Shown here: in pieces, positions 30,456 to 39,172 of the stretch
Numbering within the stretch: the stretch's first letter is position 1
Layout: every line of letters starts with the position of its first letter
Assembly: GCF_000739815.1 (NCBI RefSeq)
Contig: NZ_BBJJ01000002.1
Span: 1-64,000 of the forward strand
DNA length: 64,000 bases
Direction: 5' to 3'
From: Paraburkholderia mimosarum LMG 23256 = NBRC 106338
GTDB lineage: Bacteria; Pseudomonadota; Gammaproteobacteria; Burkholderiales; Burkholderiaceae
Notes under the pieces: model-generated
Database searches by the model: none
Seen by the model: the letters and a program-made list of their open reading frames with translations, nothing else
What the model was told of the DNA's origin: nothing
Position numbers and translations under genes: made by a program

Positions 30456-31922
30456 ATGAACATCATCGAACCCGGCATTCGCAACCTGGCGACCGCCAAG
30501 GACCTGCTCCTCACGCCCTACGGCCTCGACGAGGCAGTGCTCACGCGCACGCTCGGCGAGATCTTCACGCATCGCGTCGACTACGCCGACCTCTACTTCC
30601 AGACCACGCGCAGCGAGGCCTGGAGCCTCGAAGAGGGCATCGTCAAGTCGGGCAGCTTCAGCATCGACCAGGGTGTCGGCGTGCGCGCCGTCTCCGGCGA
30701 GCGCACTGCCTTCGCCTACTCCGACGACCTCTCGCCCGAAGCGATCCGCCAGGCGGCCATCGCCACGCGCTCGATCGCGAAAGCCGGCGGCGGCAAGCAG
30801 AAGATCCAGGTGGCGAAGTCGCTCACCGGCATTGCGGGCCGCGATCTGTACCTGCCCTCCGATCCGTTGAGCTCGCTCGACGCGACCGAAAAGGTGAAGC
30901 TGCTCGAGCGCGTCGAGCAGATGGCGCGCGCGCGCGACCCCCGCATCACGCAAGTCATGGCCGCGCTCGCAGGCGAGTACGACGTGGTGCTGGTCGCCCG
31001 CAGCGACGGCGCGCTCGCCGCCGACATCCGGCCGCTCGTGCGCGTTTCCGTCACGGTGATCGCCGAGCAGAACGGCCGCCGCGAAATCGGCAACGGCGGC
31101 GGCGGCGGCCGCTACGACTACGGCTATTTCACCGACGACATCCTCTCTAAGTACGTGGACGACGCCGTGCACGCCGCGCTCGTGAACCTCGAAGCGCGCC
31201 CCGCGCCGGCCGGCGCGATGACGGTCGTGCTCGGCCCGGGCTGGCCCGGCGTCCTGCTGCACGAGGCGATCGGCCACGGCCTCGAAGGCGACTTCAACCG
31301 CAAGGGTTCCTCGGCGTTCGCGGGGCGCATCGGCGAGCGGGTGGCCGCGAAGGGCGTGACCGTGGTGGACGACGGCACGCTGCCCAACCGCCGCGGCTCG
31401 CTCAACATCGACGACGAAGGCAACCCCACGCAGTGCACGACGCTGATCGAGGACGGCATCCTCAAGGGCTATATCCAGGACTCGCTCAACGCGCGCCTCA
31501 TGAAGATGCCCGTGACGGGCAACGCGCGCCGCGAGTCGTATGCCGCCCTGCCCATGCCGCGCATGACCAACACGTACATGCTCAACGGCGACAAGGATCC
31601 GCAGGAGATCATCGGCTCGGTGAAGAACGGCCTCTACGCCGTGAACTTCGGCGGCGGCCAGGTGGACATCACGAACGGCAAGTTCGTGTTCTCGGCCTCC
31701 GAGGCCTACATGATCGAGGACGGCAAGATCAGCTACCCCGTGAAGGGCGCGACGCTCATCGGCAGCGGGCCGGAATCGCTCAAGTACGTGAGCATGATCG
31801 GCAACGACATGCGCCTCGACTCGGGCGTGGGCGTGTGCGGCAAGGAGGGTCAGAGCGTGCCGGTGGGCGTGGGCCAACCCACGTTGCGTATCGACCGCAT
31901 GACGGTGGGCGGCACGGTCTGA
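30456..31922 (+). CDS. tldD: Metalloprotease TldD
   Basis: TldD, with PmbA/TldE, forms a zinc protease that processes peptides such as microcin precursors and degrades the CcdA antitoxin. The 488-residue protein has the HEAIGHGLEGD motif carrying the two zinc histidines and catalytic glutamate in the middle. It also has RNGRREIGNGGGGGRYDYGYF-like sequence ahead of it and a C-terminal Gly-rich region (GSGPESLKYVSMIGNDM). No pmbA is in the window. It ends before a strong terminator. Confidence 0.96.
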   Translation: MNIIEPGIRNLATAKDLLLTPYGLDEAVLTRTLGEIFTHRVDYADLYFQTTRSEAWSLEEGIVKSGSFSIDQGVGVRAVSGERTAFAYSDDLSPEAIRQAAIATRSIAKAGGGKQKIQVAKSLTGIAGRDLYLPSDPLSSLDATEKVKLLERVEQMARARDPRITQVMAALAGEYDVVLVARSDGALAADIRPLVRVSVTVIAEQNGRREIGNGGGGGRYDYGYFTDDILSKYVDDAVHAALVNLEARPAPAGAMTVVLGPGWPGVLLHEAIGHGLEGDFNRKGSSAFAGRIGERVAAKGVTVVDDGTLPNRRGSLNIDDEGNPTQCTTLIEDGILKGYIQDSLNARLMKMPVTGNARRESYAALPMPRMTNTYMLNGDKDPQEIIGSVKNGLYAVNFGGGQVDITNGKFVFSASEAYMIEDGKISYPVKGATLIGSGPESLKYVSMIGNDMRLDSGVGVCGKEGQSVPVGVGQPTLRIDRMTVGGTV

Positions 31923-31959
31923 ACGGCAGGCGACTTCTCGCTGGATGCATGGGAGTGCG

Positions 31960-31987
31960 GAAAATCCGCATCCCCATGCGGGTTTTC
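31960..31987 (+). terminator. Terminator after tldD
   Basis: A 12-bp stem (31960-31971 with 31976-31987, one G-T pair) has a CCCC loop, an A-run on its 5' side and TTTTC on its 3' side. It lies 37 bases after the tldD stop and separates tldD from the aroG leader. Confidence 0.75.
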
Positions 31988-32039
31988 TGCATGGAAGCGG
32001 TTGGTGCCGCGGTTATGCCGCTTTTTCGCCCTCTCCCGC

Positions 32040-32069
32040 TTGCCAGTCACGAGAAGCGCGGGTTATAAA
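32040..32069 (+). promoter_or_regulatory. Sigma70-like promoter of the aroG leader
   Basis: TTGCCA (32040-32045) and TATAAA (32064-32069) each match the sigma70 consensus at five of six positions, with an 18-base spacer. The expected start near 32077 is about 50 bases upstream of the leader peptide ATG. Confidence 0.6.
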
Positions 32070-32123
32070 GGCAATCACCCTTTTCGACGTAACGAAACGA
32101 ACTCACGAACGTTCCGACCCAAA

Positions 32124-32258
32124 CCGCCATGTTCGCCACGAAGTTTTATTTTTACTTCTTTTGGTATCTCAGACCGCTGGCGGATCGAGAGGGTTGATAG
32201 TACGCGCAGGACCCCGAATACACGAGAAACCGCCAGCCAAGCCTGGCGGTTTTTTTTT
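32124..32258 (+). promoter_or_regulatory. Transcription attenuator upstream of aroG
   Basis: Four segments give the classic choice of stems. Segment 1 is CCGCCA (32124-32129), segment 2 GCTGGCGG (32176-32183), segment 3 CCGCCAGC (32230-32237) and segment 4 CTGGCGG (32243-32249), followed by nine T residues. Segments 1:2 and 3:4 pair when the leader is untranslated or fully translated; 3:4 plus the T-run is an intrinsic terminator. Segments 2:3 pair perfectly over 8 bp as the antiterminator when a ribosome stalls at the aromatic codons. The terminator lies about 100 bases before the aroG ATG. Confidence 0.8.
32129..32197 (+). CDS. Aromatic-rich leader peptide of aroG attenuator
   Basis: A 22-codon frame encodes MFATKFYFYFFWYLRPLADREG. 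Residues 6-13 are eight aromatic residues in a row; in all there are five Phe, three Tyr and one Trp. Such a run next to alternative stems and a terminator is the hallmark of a ribosome-mediated attenuator sensing charged aromatic tRNAs. Its stop codon (32195-32197) lies beyond the segment that can form the antiterminator. A ribosome that reads through would therefore cover that segment, while one stalled at the aromatic codons leaves it free. The Shine-Dalgarno is weak, the main caveat. Confidence 0.8.
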   Translation: MFATKFYFYFFWYLRPLADREG

Positions 32259-32361
32259 CGTCCCCGTTTCGTAAAGCCCAAGAGCCGCACCTTCATCTAA
32301 CGGATTTTTGAAGCACCGTCCACGCGACGCACGCTACGCACAGGATCAGGAGAAAACGACC

Positions 32362-33435
32362 ATGCCCCCGCACAATACCGACGATGTCCGCATTCGCGAA
32401 CTCAAGGAACTCACGCCGCCCGCTCACCTGATCCGCGAATTCCCCTGCTCGGAAGACGTATCGACGCTGATCTTCGAATCGCGCCGCGCCATGCACCGCA
32501 TCCTCCACGGCATGGATGACCGCCTGATCGTCGTCATCGGGCCGTGCTCGATTCACGACACCAAGGCCGCGATCGACTACGCGAAGAAGCTCGTCGAGCA
32601 ACGCAATCGCTTCAAGAACGAACTCGAGATCGTGATGCGCGTGTACTTCGAGAAGCCGCGCACGACCGTGGGCTGGAAGGGCCTCATCAACGACCCGTTC
32701 CTCGACAACAGCTTCAAGATCAACGACGGCCTGCGCACCGCGCGCGAGCTGCTCGTCTCCATCAACGAACTGGGCCTGCCGGCCGGCACCGAATACCTCG
32801 ACATGATCAGCCCGCAGTACATCGCCGACCTGATCTCGTGGGGGGCAATCGGTGCGCGCACAACGGAATCGCAGGTACATCGCGAGCTGGCTTCGGGACT
32901 GTCGTGCCCGGTCGGCTTCAAGAACGGCACGGACGGCAACGTGAAAATCGCCGTGGACGCCATCAAGGCCGCGTCGCAGCCGCATCATTTCCTCTCGGTC
33001 ACGAAGGGCGGCCATTCCGCCATCGTCTCGACCGCGGGCAATGAGGACTGCCATGTGATTCTGCGCGGCGGCAAAACGCCGAACTACGACGCGGAAAGCG
33101 TGAACGCCGCGTGCACCGACATCGGCAAGGCCGGCCTCGCCGCGCGCCTCATGATCGACGCGAGCCACGCGAACAGCTCTAAAAAGCACGAGAACCAGAT
33201 TCCCGTTTGCGCCGATATCGGCCGTCAGGTCGCCGCGGGCGACGAGCGCATCGTCGGTGTGATGGTCGAGTCGCACCTGGTGGCGGGCCGTCAGGACCTG
33301 AAGGAAGGCTGCGAGCTGACCTATGGCCAGAGCATCACCGACGCTTGCATCGGCTGGGACGAAAGCGTGGGCGTGCTCGAAGGGCTCGCCGAAGCCGTCA
33401 AGCAACGCCGCATTGCGCGTGGTTCGGGGAACTGA
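32362..33435 (+). CDS. aroG: 3-deoxy-7-phosphoheptulonate synthase (DAHP synthase, AroG class)
   Basis: DAHP synthase condenses phosphoenolpyruvate and erythrose-4-phosphate, the first step of aromatic amino acid synthesis. The predicted 357 residues are type I alpha: VVIGPCSIHD with the metal cysteine, RVYFEKPRTTVGWKGLINDP, WGAIGARTTESQ and MIDASHANSSKKHENQ, plus an N-terminal extension (RIRELKELTPP) like that used for feedback binding in AroG/F/H. ATG 32362 follows AGGAG at correct spacing; longer upstream frame is rejected. Expression appears to be governed by the attenuator directly upstream. Confidence 0.96.
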   Translation: MPPHNTDDVRIRELKELTPPAHLIREFPCSEDVSTLIFESRRAMHRILHGMDDRLIVVIGPCSIHDTKAAIDYAKKLVEQRNRFKNELEIVMRVYFEKPRTTVGWKGLINDPFLDNSFKINDGLRTARELLVSINELGLPAGTEYLDMISPQYIADLISWGAIGARTTESQVHRELASGLSCPVGFKNGTDGNVKIAVDAIKAASQPHHFLSVTKGGHSAIVSTAGNEDCHVILRGGKTPNYDAESVNAACTDIGKAGLAARLMIDASHANSSKKHENQIPVCADIGRQVAAGDERIVGVMVESHLVAGRQDLKEGCELTYGQSITDACIGWDESVGVLEGLAEAVKQRRIARGSGN

Positions 33436-33498
33436 GCGTTTTCGTTCTGCGTGCGGCGCGATGATCCTGCGTCGGAAGGCGTGGCGCCGCGCGATGAT

Positions 33499-34437
33499 TT
33501 AGAGTCGTGCTGCGCGCTCGGGCCGCACGGCGCCAATGCACAGGTCGGCAATGCCGATCACATTGCCGATCAGACGTCCGCGCCGGTCGAGATGCGCCTC
33601 CGGGCGCACCGACTTCACGCAGTTCATGCTCAGCGCGCGCAGGATGTTCCCGGCCGCCTCCTTACGCGACATCACGCCCTTGTTGCACAGGTACATGGCG
33701 TTCACCACCTGCGAATACCCAAAGCGCCGGCCTGAAACGCGCCCGCCGCGCAAGCCGAGGTGGACGCCCAGCAGATAGTCGCAGTACACGAGGCCGCCAC
33801 GGCGTGCGAGGCGCCGCGAAAAGTCCTTGTCCTCCAGCCAGCCATACAGCACGAGGCGCTCGTCGAAGCGCAGATCGGCGATGGCCTGCGCGCGGCACGC
33901 CATGTTGCAGCCGTATAGCTCCACACACGGCCGCAGCGGCGGACGCCGCAACACCTCGCCTTGCGCGCCCTCCAGAAGCGCGACCGCTTCTTCCCACGAC
34001 AGCGGCTGCGTATTCGCGCCGTCTCGCAGCGTGCGGCCCGAAAAGCCCACGAGCGACGGATCGCTCTCGAACAATTGCACGCAGAGTTCGATCCAGTGCC
34101 GCTCGGGCGCGAAGTCGTCGTCGAGGAAAATCACCACGTCCATATCGGGTGCGAGCGCATCCAGCGCGCGGTTTCGCTGCACGCTCGAACCCGCTATGCC
34201 GATGATTTCGTCCACGCGCAGACCGTTGCTGTCGTACGGGCCAATGTCGTCCGCGCAGGTCGCCGAGAGAACGACCTGATCCGGACGCGCCGTTTGCCGC
34301 GCGAGCAGACGGACGACCCATGCGGTCGCCTCTGGCCGCCCCTTCGTCGCGATCACCACCGCGACGCGCATGGGCGCCACCGCACTGCTACTTTCCGCCA
34401 TGGAAGACGGGAGATCATCGGTTGCGCGCGTCGTCAT
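33499..34437 (-). CDS. Family 2 glycosyltransferase
   Basis: A GT-A fold transferase of 312 residues. VAVVIATKGRPEATAWVVR opens the nucleotide-sugar domain, QRNRALDALAPD and the acidic VVIFLDDDFAP (metal-binding DDD) follow, and GWLEDKDFSRRLARRG carries the ED acidic pair near the catalytic site. No membrane span is seen, so it is probably cytosolic or peripheral. The start is set at ATG 34437 (MTTRATDD). It is convergent with aroG and is the first gene of the polysaccharide region. Donor and acceptor sugars are unknown. Confidence 0.85.
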   Translation of the reverse strand: MTTRATDDLPSSMAESSSAVAPMRVAVVIATKGRPEATAWVVRLLARQTARPDQVVLSATCADDIGPYDSNGLRVDEIIGIAGSSVQRNRALDALAPDMDVVIFLDDDFAPERHWIELCVQLFESDPSLVGFSGRTLRDGANTQPLSWEEAVALLEGAQGEVLRRPPLRPCVELYGCNMACRAQAIADLRFDERLVLYGWLEDKDFSRRLARRGGLVYCDYLLGVHLGLRGGRVSGRRFGYSQVVNAMYLCNKGVMSRKEAAGNILRALSMNCVKSVRPEAHLDRRGRLIGNVIGIADLCIGAVRPERAARL

Positions 34438-34715
34438 GGGTTTCTCCGCACTCCGGTGGTCGCCTGGACTCGTTCCGAGGTTAGCACGGTGTCTGTGCGC
34501 TTCCCTCCGGTACACGTCAAGTTGTCCGAAAGGATCTATTCATCGGCTGATTTCAACCGTTTGCGAACCAGGGAAGCGGCTTGCGTGAATTATCGCGGAA
34601 TCTGCCGCGCATTTTACGAGGCGGCTATTGCGCCTTTTTTACGTGAATTTCCCGGCCGCGTTCGCGCTGTTATCGTGCATTTACCGATTACGCATCACCT
34701 ATAGAGCCTGGCGAC

Positions 34716-34802
34716 CGGTCATATTTATTCCATAGTAATTTTCGGATTCCTGTTTTGCCGATGCTCGTCTACAACTTTTATAAATTACCGAAAATATGAC
34801 CG
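34716..34802. promoter_or_regulatory. Nested inverted repeats around a promoter upstream of the 34835 gene
   Basis: CGGTCATATTT (34716-34726) is the exact inverted copy of AAATATGACCG (34792-34802). Nested within, ATTTTCGG (34738-34745) is inverted at CCGAAAAT (34788-34795). Between them lie TTGCCG (34755-34760) and TATAAA (34779-34784), 18 bases apart, a sigma70-like promoter reading toward the glycosyltransferase at 34835. The surrounding 400-base spacer is AT-rich and holds no gene. Confidence 0.5.
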
Positions 34803-34834
34803 CATAACCGACCAACCGGAAAATCCTCCTCGAC

Positions 34835-36022
34835 ATGAGTACGTCGACACGTCAGGGCCAGGCAGTGGACGAGGAAATCGCCACTTCATGCGCAACGGTT
34901 CGCGAAGCCGAAAGTGGCTTGCTGTCCAGGCGACCTGTCGTTTTCTACGTGCAGCCGTTGATCGCACGCTATCGCATTGAAGTCATCGAGTCGCTCAACC
35001 GCCTTTTTTCCGTGAAGGTGTTCGCGTGCTCCAAAGGCGTCGAGGCCAACGGCTTTTCGCGCGAGAAGCCCGATTGCGACGAGTTCGTCGAAACGCGCAT
35101 CGCGGGCCTCCCCTCGCGGCGCATTCGCGTGCAAAGCCGCGTGCTCTCCCGCCTCGTCCTCGAGCGGCCCGATGCCGTCCTGATCTTCGCAGACGTCCGC
35201 TATCTCTCGCTCTGGCTCGCGCTTCTCGCCGGGCGTGTCATGCACGTGCCCGTGCTGATCCACGGCCAGGGGCTGTACCGCCACAAGTCCGCGGGACTCA
35301 TGCGCACGATCTGCTACCGGCTCGCGGTCGCGCTCGCCGTGCGCTACGTCTGCTACACCGAGGCCTCGCGGCGCTCGCTCGTCGATATCGGTTGCCCGCA
35401 GGCGAAACTCCTCGTCGCGAACAATTCGCTCAAGGTCACCTCCAGCGTGGAGCCCGCTGCCAAGACCGGCGCCGAAAACGGCATCCTCTTCATCGGCAGG
35501 CTGCGCGAAGGATCGGAGATCGAACCGCTCGTCGACGTGGTCGGCCAGTTGCACGACGAAGGCAGCGACATCACGCTGCACGTGATCGGGGACGGCGAAT
35601 ATGGCGAGCGCCTCAAGCGCAAATACAGCGATCGGAGCTACGTGGTCTGGTACGGCGCCGTATTCGACGACGATGCCATCGCGACGATCAGCCTGCGCTG
35701 CCGCGTGGGCTGCTATCCGGGCTCGGCGGGCTTGAGCGTCGTGCACATGTTCGCGCTGAGCCTGCCGCCCATCGTGCACGACCGCCTGCCGCTGCACATG
35801 GGCCCGGAGCCCGGCTATGTCGAAGACGGCCGCACGGGCTTCTTCTTTGGCCGCGACGGCGGCCCTGCTGCGCTCGCCGCAACGCTGCGGCGTATCTGGG
35901 CGATGCCGCCCAACGACATGCGCGCGGCAGCGGCCGCCGCGCACGCGGTGTACTGCCAGCTCAACTCGCCGACGCTCGGGCACCAGCTCGCCGAAATCGT
36001 CGAAGCCACCTTGCGCGCCTGA
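34835..36022 (+). CDS. Glycosyltransferase (GT-B, family 4-like)
   Basis: This 395-residue protein has a GT-B layout. The N-terminal half includes VVFYVQPLIARYRIEVIESL and the HGQGLYRHKSAG acceptor-side segment. The C-terminal half begins near residue 208 (ENGILFIGRLREGSEIEPLV) and continues with LHVIGDGEYGERLK, as in family 4 transferases. The canonical EGFG-type EX7E motif is not clear; LSVVHMFALSLPPIVHD stands in its place. It opens its own transcription unit behind the inverted-repeat promoter and is convergent with the flippase gene. Sugar specificity is unknown. Confidence 0.8.
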   Translation: MSTSTRQGQAVDEEIATSCATVREAESGLLSRRPVVFYVQPLIARYRIEVIESLNRLFSVKVFACSKGVEANGFSREKPDCDEFVETRIAGLPSRRIRVQSRVLSRLVLERPDAVLIFADVRYLSLWLALLAGRVMHVPVLIHGQGLYRHKSAGLMRTICYRLAVALAVRYVCYTEASRRSLVDIGCPQAKLLVANNSLKVTSSVEPAAKTGAENGILFIGRLREGSEIEPLVDVVGQLHDEGSDITLHVIGDGEYGERLKRKYSDRSYVVWYGAVFDDDAIATISLRCRVGCYPGSAGLSVVHMFALSLPPIVHDRLPLHMGPEPGYVEDGRTGFFFGRDGGPAALAATLRRIWAMPPNDMRAAAAAAHAVYCQLNSPTLGHQLAEIVEATLRA

Positions 36023-36067
36023 GCCGTTCGAAGTGTCCGGTTCGATTCGCTCGAACGCACGGGCCTC

Positions 36068-37306
36068 CTACTTCTGCCGCGATACGCGATAGAGCATCCA
36101 TGCCGCACACGAGGCCAGGCCAAAGGTCATCGACCAGGCAACGCCGGTCACGCTCCACAGGTGCAGCGCAGGCGGCACGCACAGCACCAGCGCAATGACC
36201 TGGAGCAGCGACGCGAGAGTGACGGCTCGCGCGTCGCCAACCGCGCGCAGATACGAAGCCAGCACCGAGTTCAGCGCGCTGATCGCCATATTGATCACGA
36301 AGATGCGAAAGAGCGGCACGGCCGGCAGCCACGCGGCGCCCAGCACGAACGAGAAGAGCGGCTCGGCGGCGAAACGCAACGCGATCACGACGCACGCGAG
36401 TCCCGCCGCGGCGACCAGGAGATAGAGCCGGAAAAGACGCGCGGCCGATTGCGGGCCCCCGCGGTGATGCGCGGCGAAGGTGGGGAACAGATACTGCGAC
36501 ATGGCGATCGCGGCGTCGGCCAGCAGCATTTGGGCGAGCTTCGAGGACATCTGCCAGGCGCCGAGCTGCGTCGGCCCGAGCAGCTTGCCGACCACCACCT
36601 TGTCGAACTGATTGGTGATGAGGATGATCACGCTGCTCGCCCAGATCCAGCGGCTGAAGCCCACGTAATGGCCGATGCCCGACCAGCGCAGCCGGATAGG
36701 CGGACGCGGCGAAAGCGCGACCCAGGTGACGATGCTCTTGAACGTCTCGCCGATCATCATGCCGAGCAGCAGTGAATAGGGCCCCGCACCCGCGAGCGCG
36801 AGCGCGACGCCGAGCCCGCAGTCGATGCAAGCAGAGGATATTTCAATGGCCGCAATATGCTGGAAATGGCGCTCGCGCTGCGAGATGAAGTACGCGGGCG
36901 ATGCGAGCCCTCGCAACAGCGGCAGGAGCGCGGCCAGTTGCACGAGCCCGATGGCGCCGCCCAGATGGAACTGCGCGTCCATGAGCGGCGCGCTCGCGAC
37001 GAGCAGCAAGGCGATCAGCAGGCCGCGCGAGGCGAGCGTGGTCCAGACGGCACCCGCTTCGGCGCGCGTGGGCGGCGCCTGGCCCTGGATCACCGCTTGC
37101 GCGAGCCCGGTATCCGAAAGCGCTTCGGCAATCGCGACCGCCAGTAGCGCGACGCTTGCCAGACCGATTGCGGAGGGTCCGAGAATGCGCCCGATCACGA
37201 GGAACTTGACGGCCACGAGGCCGCGGACGACGACCTGCTGCAGCAGCACCCAGGTCGCGGCACCCGGTCCGAAACCCGCCTTCACCGGCCATGCAGACAG
37301 CCGCAT
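36068..37306 (-). CDS. Polysaccharide flippase, Wzx-like
   Basis: A 412-residue integral membrane protein of the MATE/PST polysaccharide transporter group, expected to move undecaprenyl-linked repeat units across the inner membrane. About 12 hydrophobic segments alternate with short loops, starting near residue 14 (ATWVLLQQVVVRGLVAVKFL). LLGPTQLGAWQMSSKLAQM and the LYLLVAAAGLACVVIALRF span are typical. The frame is open well upstream, but ATG 37306 (MRLSAWPVKAG) is the sensible start because the upstream part is a Gly/Arg/Thr repeat translated from a tandem DNA repeat. Confidence 0.82.
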   Translation of the reverse strand: MRLSAWPVKAGFGPGAATWVLLQQVVVRGLVAVKFLVIGRILGPSAIGLASVALLAVAIAEALSDTGLAQAVIQGQAPPTRAEAGAVWTTLASRGLLIALLLVASAPLMDAQFHLGGAIGLVQLAALLPLLRGLASPAYFISQRERHFQHIAAIEISSACIDCGLGVALALAGAGPYSLLLGMMIGETFKSIVTWVALSPRPPIRLRWSGIGHYVGFSRWIWASSVIILITNQFDKVVVGKLLGPTQLGAWQMSSKLAQMLLADAAIAMSQYLFPTFAAHHRGGPQSAARLFRLYLLVAAAGLACVVIALRFAAEPLFSFVLGAAWLPAVPLFRIFVINMAISALNSVLASYLRAVGDARAVTLASLLQVIALVLCVPPALHLWSVTGVAWSMTFGLASCAAWMLYRVSRQK

Positions 37307-37515
37307 CACACGCAAAATGGATCTCCAGTATCGGTCCGGAATCGGGACGTCGCTACCCGCGCCCGAAGGGTCCGGACAACCGCGCGACCGGGTGCGGGGA
37401 CCAGCATGTTTGAGAACGCGTTTTCGACACGCGTTCTGGACGTTACCCCGGCGCGGCGCGCACGGCGCGCCATCAGCCAGGCGGATTCGGACGGGGCGGC
37501 TAACCGCGCGGCGGG

Positions 37516-37614
37516 CATCCGTGGTGCGGCCATCCGTGCGGCGGCCATCCGTGGGACGGCCATCCGTGCCGCGGACCATCCCTGGCGCCTCCATCCGCGC
37601 GACACCCATCCCTC
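37516..37614. repeat. 15-bp tandem repeat in the divergent spacer
   Basis: The core CATCCGTG or a close variant recurs at 37516, 37531, 37546, 37561, 37577, 37592 and 37607, an almost exact 15-base period over seven units. The first four units are the most alike. The array lies in the 459-base spacer between the divergent flippase and glycosyltransferase genes. The period equals five codons, so frames stay open through it on both strands, but no gene is supported. Confidence 0.8.
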
Positions 37615-37732
37615 CATCGGGCCTCCCTTTTGCGCCAGCAATGGGCGAACCCGCACCCAATGCGCATCACCCAGGCATTTTCGGCCAGGTGCCCCTCCAA
37701 ACTGGCGCATGCGGCTTGCGCAGCACTGCTAT

Positions 37733-37747
37733 TTTGTTCACAACAAA
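37733..37747. promoter_or_regulatory. Palindrome just upstream of the 37766 gene
   Basis: TTTGTT-CAC-AACAAA is a perfect 6-bp inverted repeat with a 3-base centre, 18 bases before the ATG. It could be an operator or an mRNA stem affecting translation. Confidence 0.35.
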
Positions 37748-37765
37748 GTTCATCGGGGCTCCAAT

Positions 37766-39079
37766 ATGGAAAACGTGTCGATCGCCAGATATCGCAATGC
37801 CGACCGTGACGCGACCGACGCGGCCAGTCCGTCCGTTATCGACGCCGACGCGCTCATGAGTTCCGAGCCCCACGTGGTCCACCCGTCGACGGGCGACGCG
37901 TGGATCGCGATCATCGAACCGAACTTCACCGGCCACCGCTGGCGTTACGTCGAGTGGATCGCACAGGCGTGCGTGGAAGCGGGGCATCGATGTGTCGTCG
38001 TCACCGATACGGAATACGCGAGCCATCCAGCCGCGCAGCGCATCGTGCGCGAAGCGCGGCCTGATGTGCGCCTCGTTCTGCTCGACCTGCACACCGTTGC
38101 GTTCGGCCCGCATTTCGTCGCGAACGTGTACATGCGCTTTCGCAACTTCTATGCGCGCGCGTTGCGGCAGCTCAATCAGCAAATGCACGTGCGGCTCGTG
38201 GTGGCGCCCTTCGCTGACTACTTCTTTTACACGCTCGCGGGGCTCGATTCGCCGTTCGGCGAGACACCCTGGATCGCCATTGTGATGGGCATGACGTTCC
38301 ATCACGCGAGTATCGGCTTGCGCACGCCGCGCCGTCCCGTGATCGACGTGGCGAAGAGGCTGCTGTTTCGCCGCGCCATGCGCGCGCGCGGGCTGCGCGT
38401 GCTGCTCACGATCGACCCGACGCTGCCCGACTGGTTCGCCAGCACGCGCCCCGAGCGCGCCGCACCCCTGAACTATATTGCCGACCCGTTTCCCGAAATC
38501 GGGGGCATCGATCCGAACGTCGCGCGCGAGCGCCTGAAACTCGACGCGAATATGCGCTATCTGCTCGTCTACGGCCAGATCGGTGAACGCAAGGGCATTC
38601 GCGAACTGATGCTCGCGCTCGCGCACAGGCACGACATGCCGTGCCTCGTCATCGCCGGCCAGCAGGACGACGAGACACGCGCGTTCATCGACGCGCACGC
38701 ACCGCAGCTCACGCCTGCGCCGGTGATCTTCAACGAGTTCATCTCCGAGGAGCGTGAGCGCGATCTTTTTTCCGCTTGCGACGCCGTGTGGATCGGCTAC
38801 AAGCAGCACTACGGCATGAGCGGCGTGCTCGTGCAGGCGTACCGCTTCGGCAAGCCCGTGGTGGCGAGCGCAGACGGCCTGATCGGCTGGTATTGCCGTG
38901 ACGGCGCACTCGGGCCGCTGCTCGACGACCTCGAGCCCGCCACGATCGTGCGCGCGCTCCATGCGCTCGCCGCGCGCTGGGCCGACGGCGAGTCAGCCGC
39001 GCGGCCCGGAAGCGATCACTTCCTTTCGCGCAACACGCTCGACCAGTTCAAGCGGACGCTGCAAGCCGCCATGACCTGA
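37766..39079 (+). CDS. Glycosyltransferase (GT-B type)
   Basis: A 437-residue GT-B-like transferase. The N-terminal domain includes IAIIEPNFTGHRWRYVEWI, with a GHR segment typical of donor-binding loops. The C-terminal domain starts near NMRYLLVYGQIGERKGIREL and includes VWIGYKQHYGMSGVLVQAYRFGKPVVAS, a variant of the EX7E region with YGMSGV replacing an acidic pair. No membrane span is seen. The long in-frame stretch upstream of ATG 37766 includes the tandem repeat and is not counted as protein. Convergent with the acyltransferase gene. Confidence 0.78.
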   Translation: MENVSIARYRNADRDATDAASPSVIDADALMSSEPHVVHPSTGDAWIAIIEPNFTGHRWRYVEWIAQACVEAGHRCVVVTDTEYASHPAAQRIVREARPDVRLVLLDLHTVAFGPHFVANVYMRFRNFYARALRQLNQQMHVRLVVAPFADYFFYTLAGLDSPFGETPWIAIVMGMTFHHASIGLRTPRRPVIDVAKRLLFRRAMRARGLRVLLTIDPTLPDWFASTRPERAAPLNYIADPFPEIGGIDPNVARERLKLDANMRYLLVYGQIGERKGIRELMLALAHRHDMPCLVIAGQQDDETRAFIDAHAPQLTPAPVIFNEFISEERERDLFSACDAVWIGYKQHYGMSGVLVQAYRFGKPVVASADGLIGWYCRDGALGPLLDDLEPATIVRALHALAARWADGESAARPGSDHFLSRNTLDQFKRTLQAAMT

Positions 39080-39172
39080 GCGCCGTCGATCCGCGCCCTG
39101 TTCCCCGCATGGAAACGGGCACGGAAAATTCAGCACGCCGAATGGAACTGCGCGAACCGTGCGACGGCAGAC

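Noticed and set aside
37516-37614. Possible CRISPR array
   Set aside because: The units are 15 bp, head to tail with no unique spacers, and no cas genes are present.
37406-37765. In-frame N-terminal extension of the glycosyltransferase at 37766
   Set aside because: Most of it is the translated 15-bp DNA repeat plus Arg/Ala-rich sequence. The glycosyltransferase similarity begins after ATG 37766.
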